Shown here piece by piece: positions 27,348 to 38,025 of a DNA stretch of 64,000 nucleotides. This stretch comes from Xylona heveae TC161 (taxonomy: Eukaryota; Ascomycota; Xylonomycetes; Xylonales; Xylonaceae): the NCBI RefSeq assembly GCF_001619985.1, contig NW_017264197.1, forward strand, positions 372,001 to 436,000. The letters are read 5' to 3'. Position numbers and translations under genes: made by a program. How positions within the stretch are numbered: position 1 is the stretch's first letter; the number at the start of each line of letters is the position of its first letter. A model generated the notes under the pieces. That model did no database searches. It was given only the letters and a program-made list of their open reading frames with translations, and was not told the DNA's origin.

Positions 27348-29862
27348 ATGCTTGGGTGGTTAACGGGACCTTCGCGTCCGAACGAGGACATGGATGGCCC
27401 AGAAACAAGTATGTTGACCGTTTAGCATAATTTCTGACCCAGCTAATATCAAAGCAGCCTTGAACCAGTCGTCGCTACCTGAGCCTCCTGAGACACCAGC
27501 ACCTGTTTTCGCACTGAGGGCTTTCAAAACGGCTCTCTTCGGAACACCACACCAGCCTACTCCTGAGGCGCGTCGAAGTGTCGATGTTGAAGACGTTAAT
27601 ATACATAAATCGCGACTTACCAAAGATAATCGCGTATCTCCACAAGAATCGACACCCGTTCGGCGTGAAGCGAAGCAATCAGAAAACCAAGATGTAGCTC
27701 CGAACCCGGCAAAAAAGGTTGTCCCTTTCACGTCGCCTGCAAGACCAGCTGGTATTTTATTAACTCCTGGTACTGGCACTACACGTCGAAAGACCGTCTC
27801 TTTCGGAGACGGAGTAGTTGATAATGAAGGCAAACGGAGAGGGCTTGCCGGCAGAAGCGGTCTTCCGAATGACTTCCCTGGAAAGTTTCCCAGCCCTTGG
27901 ACGCCCAGGGATGCCAACACAGACACCAAGCGCAAGAGAAACTCTTTCACCGAGGCATTATATGAAGTCAGCTCCCTCAAGCCGATGCGATCTTGCGATG
28001 CTAAGGGAGCCATTGGCGATCAGTCTGAGCCAAGTAATATAAATGTCGGAAGTACCAAGCCGAGACGAACAGTTAAGACCAATCATGGCTCGCAGCAGGA
28101 TACTCTCGAGGGAAATGAACCTACCATAGATCTCGTCGACCCGAAGTCACAGTCAGGACGCTATTGGAAGCTTGAATATGAGCAGTATGCTTCGCGGACG
28201 AAAAAAGAGATGAAGAGACTCATCAAATACAAGCAGCTCGCGAAATCCTACGCGAAGAAGAAGGACATGGAGGCGATAAATTTAGGTGAGAAGTTAAGGG
28301 ATGAGAAGGAGAAAGTCTCAAAAATGGAGAAACAGATATCTAGTCTCGCGGCGGAATTAGCGCTGCTTCGACATAAGGATGGCGGGGCAGACGCAGAGCA
28401 GGCGGAAATGATGAAACACCTTACCCAGAAAACTGCATTGGCTCTAGAATACAAGCAAAGGGTAAATGAATTCGAAGCTGCTTTAGAGGAAGGAAATGGC
28501 CTGAATGTTGGCCACATGGGAAAAAGAAATGCGTCTCCTGGCACCACAGATACGATTACTCAAGCAAGTTTAGAGCTAAAGAAAGCTCGAGAGCAAGCAA
28601 ACGAGATAAATTCTTTGCGGGAAGATCTTGCCCTCTTACAAAGGACTCTTCGAGGTGTTGAGGCAAAAGCAAACCGACTAGATGAAGAGAAGCAATCCCT
28701 TGAGAATCTTCTCGCAAAAGCCAAGGATAGTTACGAGAATTCTCGGCAAGGAGAGGCAGAAGACGATCGACAAACACCCCCGCAACAGCAACTTGAAGCG
28801 CAGATCGAGGAATACAAACATCTCCTAGCTCAGGCGAGAGTCGAACGTCACCAGACGAAGAAGGCCGTGAAAGAACGCTTTGCGGAGCGTGAGTCAGAAT
28901 TGCGCCGTGAAATTTCTTCACTCAGGGCAGATCTGACTTTCGCCCGGGAAGCGCTTGGAGGGAAATGCAATTTTCAGACAGATTTAGGCCCTAAAGAGCG
29001 GGCATGGTACGAAAATGTGATCGGGGATCTACAAAAGCAAATACAGGCTTTGAGGTCCAGAAGCGATGTAGGTGATCAAGGATTTAATTTGAGTGAGTCG
29101 GAGCAAGCACATCGCGAGACGGCTCAAGGCACCCTTCATGCGACAAATGAGCGTTCATTGGTGCTGTCCAATACAGAACAAAAGAAATCTCATCCCACTG
29201 GGACAGCAGCGGTTGAGAAATCAGATGTTGACGTTTGGTTGCTGGATAACCCACGTCGCCAAATCGGGCGTGCAGCCCGCTCACGCTCTACATCTAATGC
29301 TCCTCCTCAAAGGATGAACAAGAATCCCGGTGCGGGCATGGGTAAGCCTGGCGGAGAGCGCCCTCTTGGGGAGTTGAGTTTAAACCCGAAGACCGAGTTT
29401 GATGAAGATGATGATCGCTTATCATCACCGAACAAACTTGAATCTGAGGACCACGCTCAATCGTTCAATCTTTCAATACCTGCGCTCCCATCGCCAGAAA
29501 TGACATCTATAAGCTCAGTTGCGCCAGTGGAGAAACAGCAGCGGTCAAACGATGATGGTACAACTCCTGGAAAGACCTTTTCGCAACGAACTTCAAGCCC
29601 ACAACACCATCGTGCATCACGATCTACGGCTGGGCTTGGTGTGACGCCAGTAAGCAAGCCATTGAAGCGCAGAGATATAAGCTTCACGGGCCATGAACAC
29701 ACAGAGCGGAAGCTCGATCTAATCAGTAAGAATAGCAATGAGCAGAGTCGAAGGAGGCTTTCCATGGACCCAGGCCGCGCAGCCGCTGCCCAAGCACGGA
29801 TTGCAGAAAGGCAGAGACTCCGTGAGCAAAAGCGGACGAACAAAGAAAATGTGCATGCATAA
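27348..29862 (+). CDS. Spindle-pole-body protein, Cut12-like
   Basis: Two exons, 27348..27408 and 27458..29862, 821 aa. The first exon supplies MLGWLTGPSRP, the conserved N-terminus of fungal Cut12-family proteins, followed by PETPAPVFALRAFKTALFGTP. Further family signatures are RKTVSFGDGV and LPNDFPGKFPSPWTPR (about residues 125-170). From about residue 240 to 540 the sequence is a long charged coiled coil (YWKLEYEQYASRTKKEMKRL onward, with repeated Leu/Glu/Lys heptads). The last 250 residues are Ser/Pro-rich, with a basic end (ARIAERQRLREQKRTNKEN). In S. pombe, Cut12 sits at the spindle pole body and links Polo kinase activity to mitotic entry. The GCN2-proximal divergent position has no obvious functional meaning. 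Confidence 0.88.
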
Positions 29863-31114
29863 AAGAGAAGTCATCAAAGCGGGCGTTGGGGGGGAGTATA
29901 CATAAGATCGAGTCGATAATTTTTTTTTTTTTTTTTTTTTGCCCAGCGATAAATGCACCGGCTGCAAATGTTTTTTGATAGTAAAGGTGTTGTAATAATG
30001 ACATTTTAAACCAATAATCGATCGTGGCTGGTCAAGATACCAACGACACCATTTGGAGATTAATGCCGCCATAATTCAAGCTCGTAGACTATTCTTTTTA
30101 AATCTCACTGAATTTTGCCTGTGAAAGTCATGTCCGCTCACCTGTTGCACTTCAAGTGAGACATAGGCTGGAATCAAACTGCTTAAACTCGAGCGAGGAT
30201 ACTTCTTGTGCAGATGGGCAACGCCTCCGCATTTGACTTACGCTTGTGTTGAAAGAAACAGGAGTTCCGTCTCATGTGATGAATGTGCTGTAAAACCATG
30301 CTTGGGTCTACTCTTTTCGAAGGTAACAGGGAAGGCTGAAGGTCACACTCTTTAATGCAAGACTACCTACCTGAGGTAGACGTCAGCGCCCTTCAAAGGT
30401 TCACATGGCCGCTTTGTCCCACCATTATTATTAGGAAAGGCCAATCTGCTCTCCCTTGCAAGACATGAAGTTGGTGCGCGTCAAAAAATTCCACGCGGGA
30501 CGGATACGATAAGGCGAGTATATTATAGAGCGAAAACTCTCGCCAGCCCTGTGCGGTACAGTATCAGTTATCCCTGACACGGGATGTAGATCAAGTGGCC
30601 GGTGAAACCTTTTCCCCAAAGCTGCATGGTTTCTGGCTCGAACTCTATTCGCCACCGGATAAATGCGAGTTGCGAGTACTTTCATTGTGACTCTACAAAG
30701 TCTAGAATAATGTAGAGATGACTTCGATTCCAATCGGTTCGGACGGAGTGGCAATCGACCGAAAAAACCTCCGATGTCCCGTGCAAACGCCCTGTCCCTT
30801 TCTATTGTCTCTTTCTCGGAGAATGACCGTCATCAAAATAATTTGAATGAACTGGAACCGCCTGGCCGCCTACTGTCATTTTCTCGACACTGCATCATCA
30901 CTTCTCGCATACTCCTTTACCTTTTACCTGTATCCTAACCCTTTATATTTGTCCCGCCTTTTCCTCTTTCATTTCTCACTAATACCGACTCTATTGCCCC
31001 ACCAAAGCCCCCGACCCCATACAATAACAATCAGCCTTCCTGTAGACATACCAGCCGAACGTATCGCTTTCTTTTCGTGGTAGCCCAGGCAACTCATATA
31101 CTCATTCTTCAAAC
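29863..31114. other. Spacer CUT12-like to CDC34, 1.25 kb
   Basis: Contains the 3' end of the Cut12-like transcript with a 21-T run, a CTACCTACCTGAGGTAG inverted motif near 30362-30378, and pyrimidine-rich DNA from about 30880 to 31080 that is likely CDC34 promoter and 5' UTR. An open frame on the minus strand at 30431-30754 has no recognisable domain. No gene seen. Confidence 0.5.
29920..29940 (+). repeat. Poly(T) run, 21 nt
   Basis: Twenty-one consecutive T residues, about 60 bp after the Cut12-like stop codon. Direct observation; probably a slippage-prone homopolymer in a 3' UTR. Confidence 0.95.
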
Positions 31115-31917
31115 ATGTCGGAACGCATTCTGATGAATGAGTACAAAACATTGTCCAAGGAGCCTTGGGTTAATATCGAGGTGGGTTGTAGTACAGACAT
31201 CACTGTGGCCGGCATGGGCATTTTTACTAACCGTCCGTGACAGTTCAATGAAGAAAACATTCTTGAATGGACAGTTGCTTTGATTGTTCTCAATCCAGAT
31301 TCCCTTTACTATGGTGGTTATTTCAAGGCCAAGATGACCTTCCCCAAAAATTATCCTTACTCGCCCCCCGGTAAGATAGTTCCACCCTCGAGATCAATCC
31401 GTTCAATGCCGATTCTAACAGCCTGCATGTAGATTTCAAGTTTCTCCGTCCGCTCTATCATCCGAATATCTATCCTGATGGAAAGTTGTGTATTTCCATT
31501 CTTCATGCTCCCGGCGAGGATGAAATGTCTGGCGAGAGCGCTGCCGAACGCTGGTCTCCGGCGCAACGTGTCGAGTCGGTTCTGATATCTATTTTATCGC
31601 TACTTGATGACGCCGAAGTGTCCTCTCCCGCCAATGTCGACGCCGGCATCATGCTCCGCAAGAATCCGATCGAATACAAGGCTTTGGTCCGGAAGGATGT
31701 GGAAACTGCAAAGAAGGACATTCCAGAGGGCTTTATTATGCCTTCGGCGGAACAGCTGAACAAGCCCAAAGAGAAAGAAGACGACCGCGAGTTCTGGTAC
31801 GATTCAGACGATGATCATGATCTTGGCGGAAGCGATTCGGACGCAGAAATGACGTTTGACGAAGACGATGAGGACGACGAAGATCAGGATCCCGACAGTG
31901 CCACCGAGGGCGAATAA
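31115..31917 (+). CDS. CDC34: Ubiquitin-conjugating enzyme E2, Cdc34/Ubc3 type
   Basis: Three exons: 31115..31180, 31244..31370 and 31433..31917; 225 aa. It has a UBC fold (about 1-165) with the HPN motif in [15 protein letters not shown] and catalytic Cys at residue 84. After the active site comes the acidic insertion loop ([16 protein letters not shown], about 90-105) that marks Cdc34/Ubc7-class E2s, and then an extended acidic C-terminal tail rich in Asp and Glu (about 185-225) like the SCF-binding tail of Cdc34. The enzyme works with SCF cullin-RING ligases to build Lys48 chains on cell-cycle substrates. It is followed 0.9 kb downstream on the same strand by a UBA-UIM protein. Ubc7 is less likely because of the acidic tail. 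Confidence 0.92.
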
Positions 31918-32815
31918 GCAAGTGAAATATCTGGTCTTATTGCAGATGGATGCTTTGCAGATCAGTAGCTTGGAATTCTCGCATCGCGCGGCCTTGCTTC
32001 TTTGCCGGCAAAGAAGCCCCTTGGCTGCGGTGATGAAAGAGATCCAGGCCATCGACTACTCTAGGATCTTGTGGCATATGTTTCATGTTACATGCGTGGC
32101 GTTGTGGGAATCATCATGGAAGCATAGCGTTGGTTGAATTCTGTTTTTGCCTTTTGCTGCAATGTCGGCTCCACTTGTTGCATTTTCAGCCGGATATATT
32201 AGAGATCTTCCTTCTCATTTCAACGTAAATGTCATTTGGTATGTCTGAGCCTGTATGCTGGACTTGCATGGCCTTCAATCGGCAAACCTATGACGGCATC
32301 ATCCTCTTTTCTTATTTTATCAGCGTCATCTACATAGAACAAATGATCATTCTCCGCAGATTTCTTCTATTTTCGACAATTAAACTATAGCATTTTAGAT
32401 TGATTCTGCAGAATATCCAACCTGTAGATATTCTTCTGCAAATTACTACAATAAGAATTTGTTGACATGCTGCCATGTGCTACTTCCCTCGTGCTGACAG
32501 AGATAAAAAGGGTTCAATGATATGGTGTGTTAATATTTCCTTGTTAGGATTAGCGTTGCGTTATCCGGGGGAGACTTGGGTTACGCATGGATGTGGTCGA
32601 GGCACATGGGACCAAGCTCTGGTATTTACTCGAATGCTCTACGTCAATTGCTTAACCTTTCCCCCCAATCGTCGTCACCTTTGGTCCAAAATAGAGAAAA
32701 CTTCTTTCCAACCAGCTCCTTTAGCCGAGGTTACAATTTTGATTATTGACTGCGGAACATTTGCCAGAGCTCTGTTTTCCTAAGCTTAGTTGTCGAACTT
32801 AGAACTTCGGCCACA
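31918..32815. other. Spacer CDC34 to UBA-UIM gene
   Basis: About 900 bp, AT-rich around 32330-32460, between two same-strand genes. A 102-codon open frame at 32475-32783 ends just before the next start codon and shows no known domain. Probably 3' UTR and promoter. Confidence 0.5.
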
Positions 32816-35762
32816 ATGAACCAGGAGCCAGCAGAAGATGCTGTCGATTTGGTCATGGCTGTCATAGGAGTGGGCCGGAGCGAAGCTATTCAGAAGTTGA
32901 AGGTATATTTCCCATGCTCATAAATGATATCAGGTTCCTTGTCGTTGAAGAAATTTAGGCAAACGGAAATGACACTGAAAGAGCGATCAACGCTCACTAT
33001 GAAAATCCGAGCGCGGATGAAGCGCAAGTACGTCATCTCCATAGCTCATGTCCATTTCGTAACCCTAATGTAGTCTCCAGCAAATGGGTCCTCTCTGGGA
33101 CGAGAATGCATTTCATTCGGACAAAACGAAGGTGGATTGCCAGAATCAAAACGTGCCGTGTGAGTAAGTTTCGGTCCGGTTGAGAGAGCCTTGGTGTCTC
33201 ATTCATCTCGCATATCATGATAACTAATTTCACTCTTTATTTGAAGCTTTCAATCTCCGTCCGCCTTCCGAAACCCTAGGTTCAAACATATTTGGTGCTG
33301 CACCTTCTAGACCTCCTTCGCGAGTGAGCCATCGGGGTGATCGAGATATAATCGACCTAACAAGTGACAGCCCCAAAGGTGAGCCAACTAGAGTGCAATA
33401 CGCTGAATAAAATACTGAATGAATTTAGTAAATCCTAATCATGCCTTGACTCACGCCGAGCGGGAAGAACAAGAATTACAGCAGGCTATGGCGCTTTCAA
33501 TGGGAGGCTTGTCACAAGAGAGTGGAGTAGCACCTGCGCCGGGTCCGTATTTTGGGCCTGCAAGCAGAGATCATTACGACTCGAGCAAATGGGCGCTGAC
33601 CCATACCGGATCTACTCATGAGATTATTTTGAATCCTGAGCCCGCCGACCGCAAGCGAGAGAGAGATGAGCCTCCCTTTATGAAACCTTCGACGGTTGCA
33701 TTTTATTTGTCTTCTTTGATCACCATCCTCCATGCCATACCGTTAGCAAGGGAAGCCTTGTTGCTACGTGAGCATCTTTTGAATGATTATGGTTATAATA
33801 GCGAATGGTGGGATGGAGCACCAGTACAAGTGCCGAGGGTCGTCAATGTTGGCGATCAGCAACATGATTGGGAGGCAGATGAGGTTCTGTATGAAACACA
33901 GCGGCTCATGGCGTTTCTAGACTTGACGAAACGCTCTTACGGCAGTGTGGAGGTTTTGGCAAATCTCAAATCCATTCAGGATCAGAACATGGATGCCCAA
34001 TTAGCGAATTATTTGAAGGCCTGGCAGGATGCAGCAAGCAGAAACATTCCTGGTCGAAATTTCCCAAGCCTTTTCCAGTCTGTTGGAGTTCGAAAATCAA
34101 TGGGGGAAGATCAGCAGGTTCTGGATACGATGCCATTTTTTACCCTCGATATTGGTGTCGACGAAGAGATCGCCGATAAGGATTTAACACTCTACGCGGC
34201 GCTCGACGAACTTATATGGAGTGATACTGAAGAAGATTTGCAAACCGAGGAGACGTACCTCGAATCCATTGGAGATATCTTTATTATGAAAGTCTCTCGC
34301 CAGAGTCCTCAGGGCTCAGGGCTTGGAATTCGAATTCCGGCTGTTTGGTATCCTGACAGGTATCTGGAACGATGTAGAGAAGCTGCCACAGGCATGCGGA
34401 TCAGCAAGGCGGAGATTGGGAAGCTCATACGTCAAACACAACAAATTGAGACAAGATTGACTGAGTTGGTCTGCCACCGCACTCCAACGAGGGAAAATAA
34501 GGTTCTGGACGCGAGAAAGCTGCTCGAAACGGTTATTGCATCTTTTGAACAGGAAACTCTATCAACAACAGACGAATCCGTGGAAGGATCAGATGGTGCA
34601 TTACCTCCACCAACGCGCGCTTCAACAGGCTCAATGATGGTAAAAGAACTCAAGGCAGTCTATGAGAGCGTCAATTCGAAACTTAGATGTGGGTGGCTAT
34701 ATTGACTAATATTTTTGTCCGCCTTCCACTAACGGCACTTGGGCAGCTTTGGAGAAGCAGAGAGAAGAAGCGCATAACATGCTCAAGGATCTTTCGACCC
34801 TCCTTACACAGCCTAACGACAACGACCCTCAACAATCTCCTACTGAGAAATATACTCTTCGTGGCGTATCTACTGACCCCCAAATCACTTATGTCCTGTG
34901 TCCTTGTGATCCTGAAGCCACAGATAGCACACCTGATGCAGAAAATAGAGGTTGGCAATGGTGGAAGCTAAGCTATACTCCCACGGATTCTAAGCCCGTT
35001 TCCAAGGTGGTAAGTCATATTCGTTCTGCAAATTGGCGGTTCATCTTTTAATGCATCGGCGATACACAGAAGGTTCGCGAAACACAGGTGCTTAAGGCTG
35101 CCAGAGAGGAGAGTAGGTCAGCGCTCCTGGTTTACGCCAGCGAAACGGCAGCTAGCGGAGCGAGCATTGATGAACTACCAACTCCATTGAAGGTGCGCAT
35201 TGCCCTTTTGAAAGTTCTTTTCTCGTTTCATCTCAGATAGGAGGCGAAATGCACTGACGCTCAAGTACAGAAGTTCGTCCATGCCGATAACCACACTTTT
35301 TCCTTAGAGGTGGACATCCCACCATCACCAGTCTCACCTCCCCGAACGTCTCCTAAACGCAAAGCTAGCGACAGCGAAGAGGATCTCATTGACCTTCATC
35401 CCTCGCCTTTTCCAGGCGCACAAAGTCACGAACCAAGATCAGCCTCGAAAACCCAAGCAGAACCAGAACTTCCACTCGAAAACCATCTCCGAGAATTCGA
35501 TTCTCCCATCCCTGTCTCCATTACAAGACATATTCCAGACACTGTTAATCCTATCGATTACGCCGAGCCGCCGCGACACCTGGCTCCGCCTTTCCAAGCG
35601 TCAGCCCCGCTGTCTTCGCCTGGGGATACCGAAAAGCATTATCCACCACGACTGGCTTCTCCGCCGACTTCGGCACCATCGCAGAAAAGACAAACTGATC
35701 GGCAAGATCCAGATGAGCCGAATGTGGTAGCCAATCAAATAATGCAGACGCACGTACCTTAG
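32816..35762 (+). CDS. UBA-UIM protein with catalytically dead USP-like domain (USP25/28-like)
   Basis: Eight exons: 32816..32902, 32959..33027, 33081..33159, 33247..33378, 33429..34688, 34747..35009, 35070..35192, 35271..35762; 834 aa. An N-terminal UBA-like helix set (about 8-48) precedes a UIM (EEQELQQAMALSM, 135-147). From about 200 to 650 the layout follows a USP domain. FYLSSLITILHAIP aligns with the Cys box but has Phe214 where the nucleophile belongs. A long coiled insertion (about 440-560) resembles that of USP25/28. YTLRGV (578-583) is the usual strand before the His box, but ITY replaces GHY near 590. WWKLSY (614-619) replaces WYKFND, and the domain closes with SALLVYAS. All three catalytic positions appear lost. 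The tail is Pro/Ser-rich with PPRTSPKRKAS. I infer a ubiquitin-binding pseudoenzyme; partner unknown. Confidence 0.72.
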
Positions 35763-36788
35763 ACGAAAATCGAAAGTGGAATTAAGCCGAGAGAAAACGA
35801 CAAGAAAGAAATGAGACTGAGAAGTAGAAAGAGAAGGAGCAGTCGCTCGTCCGTCATGGCGCTAATCACACTCGCCGTCGTTCCCTGTTGTTCTATATGC
35901 GGGGGTCATCTTATCACCATCCAATGCCAAGTTCAACCAGCAGGAGCACAAAATTATCTGGCTTTGTCTATTCGTCGTCGTTCTTTCCCACAATGGTTGC
36001 TTGGTCGATGGTGCCTGATCACCTGGCCTTCGTCGTCAACTTAAGTCCGGTAACGACAAAATTCTGTAACGGCAAGGTAGATGCGAAAACCCCGTACAGC
36101 TTTTTCCCCTTCAGTCTACTGCTTTGGAGCGATTTGTATATATCTATGTTCAGATAACAACTTTGGTATCGTTAGATAATCATTCTAAAATGAAGTGAAG
36201 AATCTCTCACCTCGTTGTGCTTCACAAGTGTACGCTGTAGACATTTAGCATTTGTGATAAGTACGAGTGCCACATCGTTTAATAGGGAAATTTTACTAAA
36301 GATCAGTATGGAATAAATGAGCTGTCTATATCCTTTTGCAGTATACGACCCAACAATAAGAGAAGAAAAAACATGAGTGGCAAATATGCGTGTACGGCCC
36401 AATTTTCTTCTCTTCCCGCCATGTTTTCTTCATTTTGGTTTCAGGTGTAAGAACTTTCTAGTTTTCCCTTCATTGAATTGAGACATTTTCTATGCAGTCG
36501 ATCGTCGTGTGGAGCAATAATGTTTCTCTTATGTTCAAGTGGAACACGTTGAACGTGTGATTCCTGGGCGCTGGCCGCTGGGAGCTTCTAGTCTGGCGAT
36601 CGGATGGTCCCTATTGAGAGGTTAGTCTGAAGGGTTAGTCTGGACTCTTAGTATTCTCCATGGCCTCGCTGGAGAAGCTTGTTTTCATAACATAGTAGTC
36701 ATAGCACAGCAATTCATTTTATAGCATGGTGATGTTGAAAGAATTGAGATTCCAGGACCATCTTGACTCCTTATATGATTGAGCTGCA

Positions 36789-36838
36789 TGCAAGGGCTTA
36801 ATTACTTATGCAAGGGTCAATTAATCAATGCAAGGTCC
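36789..36838. repeat. Imperfect 20-bp tandem repeat (2.5 copies)
   Basis: TGCAAGGGCTTAATTACTTA is followed directly by TGCAAGGGTCAATTAATCAA and a third start TGCAAGG. It lies inside the CpG-free island. Differences are mostly transitions and small shifts. Confidence 0.7.
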
Positions 36839-36916
36839 TCTCTTTGTTTTGTGCTATGTTTTACTAGAAGGTGGACTTTGAACTATTTTGTATATTAAGG
36901 GTATAGGGTATAGAGT

Positions 36917-36968
36917 TACTGGTATGGTATGGTACATATAGTATGGTATGCATAGTATAGATAGTATA
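36917..36968. repeat. Degenerate GTATGGTAT-type low-complexity repeat
   Basis: Repeated TATGGTA/TATAGTA units (GGTATGGTATGGTACATATAG and following), with no coding potential, inside the CpG-free island. Confidence 0.7.
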
Positions 36969-37235
36969 AGAATTAAAATTCAGTCTGTTAAAGCTTTGCT
37001 TTCTCCCTCCTTCACTCCCTAAATTTCATTAAAATAAACATGATTTTTATAATAAAGCTATACATTGTATATTAGAAATGTATCAACCCTGAAGCATATA
37101 GCATAAAAATTGAGCTAGATAAGTTAAATTTTAAATTCTTAACTACATTAGTTAAAGCTTTCACTGTAATCTAGTAAACATCATTCATGCTTCTGCTCTG
37201 GACCCTGTGTCAAACCTCAGCATGAGGAGGCCAGA

Positions 37236-37265
37236 GGGGGGCTGGGGGGAGGGGGGTAAGGGGGG
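37236..37265 (+). other. Canonical G-quadruplex motif, four G6 tracts
   Basis: Four runs of six G (37236-37241, 37244-37249, 37251-37256, 37260-37265) are separated by loops CT, A and TAA. Each loop is 1-3 nt, which is the most stable class of predicted intramolecular quadruplex. It sits in otherwise AT-rich DNA. Confidence 0.85.
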
Positions 37266-38025
37266 CCACAGGAGACTGTTTCATGACATGATACATGCAT
37301 CCAGACCTACTTACACCTTGCAGCAGAGCTGCAGAACCCTCGCATAGAAGTGGTGATGCCTTGCACAGAGGCATATATCATCGACCGATCAGGCAATGTC
37401 CACCTCTAGCGCGGTTCAAAGTATTTTTTATTATTGTTAATTTTACACTTGGGAAACTGGTTTTCCAGCACACGTGAATTCAAAGTAAATTTAAATTACA
37501 ATTGACAAAGCAAAACTTTGAAAGTAAGTGGCAGCAAGCAGGTCTATTACGTGAAACATTATTTATATCGTCAATCGTAATTCCCATTTAGTTTTCGGAA
37601 ACTTCAGCTAGAGGATGGTTCTCCGCAATCTTGAATTTTTTTCCCCTACCCCTTTACACGCTTGCCTGAGAATTTTAAGAAATATTTTGCCCTGTCCGTG
37701 CCCATTCATTGATTCATACCCTTAAATAATATGTAACACCTCAAGATGCAAAGTCAAGAGTGAGAAGAAGAAATGTACACTTCAGCAATAAAGAAACATT
37801 TGAAATATTGATTGGAAGCTGATGGGAAAAGGCTCTGAGAGACATATATGTGGGCCTGACGAGATAAAATAAGCCCTGTGGGTAATATGGACATGGAATG
37901 AGAATAAGAATGGCAAAGCAAAGCTGATAGAACGTAGTAGAAATAAACATTGGAAAATTTAAACTAGGTACAAGGGTCTAGCTCCAAAGAAGGCATGATT
38001 GCGTGAAAAAGAATAGAAAAGGCCA

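Larger units (their letters stand above)
36670..37340. repeat. AT-rich, CpG-free island (probable decayed repeat of unknown family)
   Basis: Reading through about 670 bp I find no CG dinucleotide from just after the CTCGCTGG near 36665 until CCCTCGCATAG near 37340, while TG, CA and TA are frequent. Flanking DNA has ordinary CpG. This pattern is expected where a repeat has been hit by repeat-induced or methylation-linked C-to-T mutation; in Coccidioides, repeats are known to be CpG-depleted. There is no coding remnant, terminal repeat or target-site duplication that I can see, so no element family is proposed. Confidence 0.5.
35763..38025. other. Convergent spacer UBA-UIM gene/SAC3 with AT-rich island
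   Basis: About 2.26 kb between convergent genes. The first 0.8 kb looks like ordinary 3' sequence. From about 36.67 to 37.34 kb it becomes AT-rich without CpG, listed separately with its tandem repeat and G-quadruplex motif. Short open frames show no domain. Confidence 0.6.

Noticed and set aside
33074-33080. Upstream acceptor (ATGTAG at 33073) for exon 3 of the UBA-UIM gene
   Set aside because: It puts exon 3 in a frame that cannot join exon 4 through the strong GTGAGT donor; the acceptor ending at 33080 keeps the frame.
37468-37475. CACGTG near the CpG-free island as a Cbf1 site
   Set aside because: Single six-base match in a convergent 3' region far from a promoter; chance occurrence is likely.
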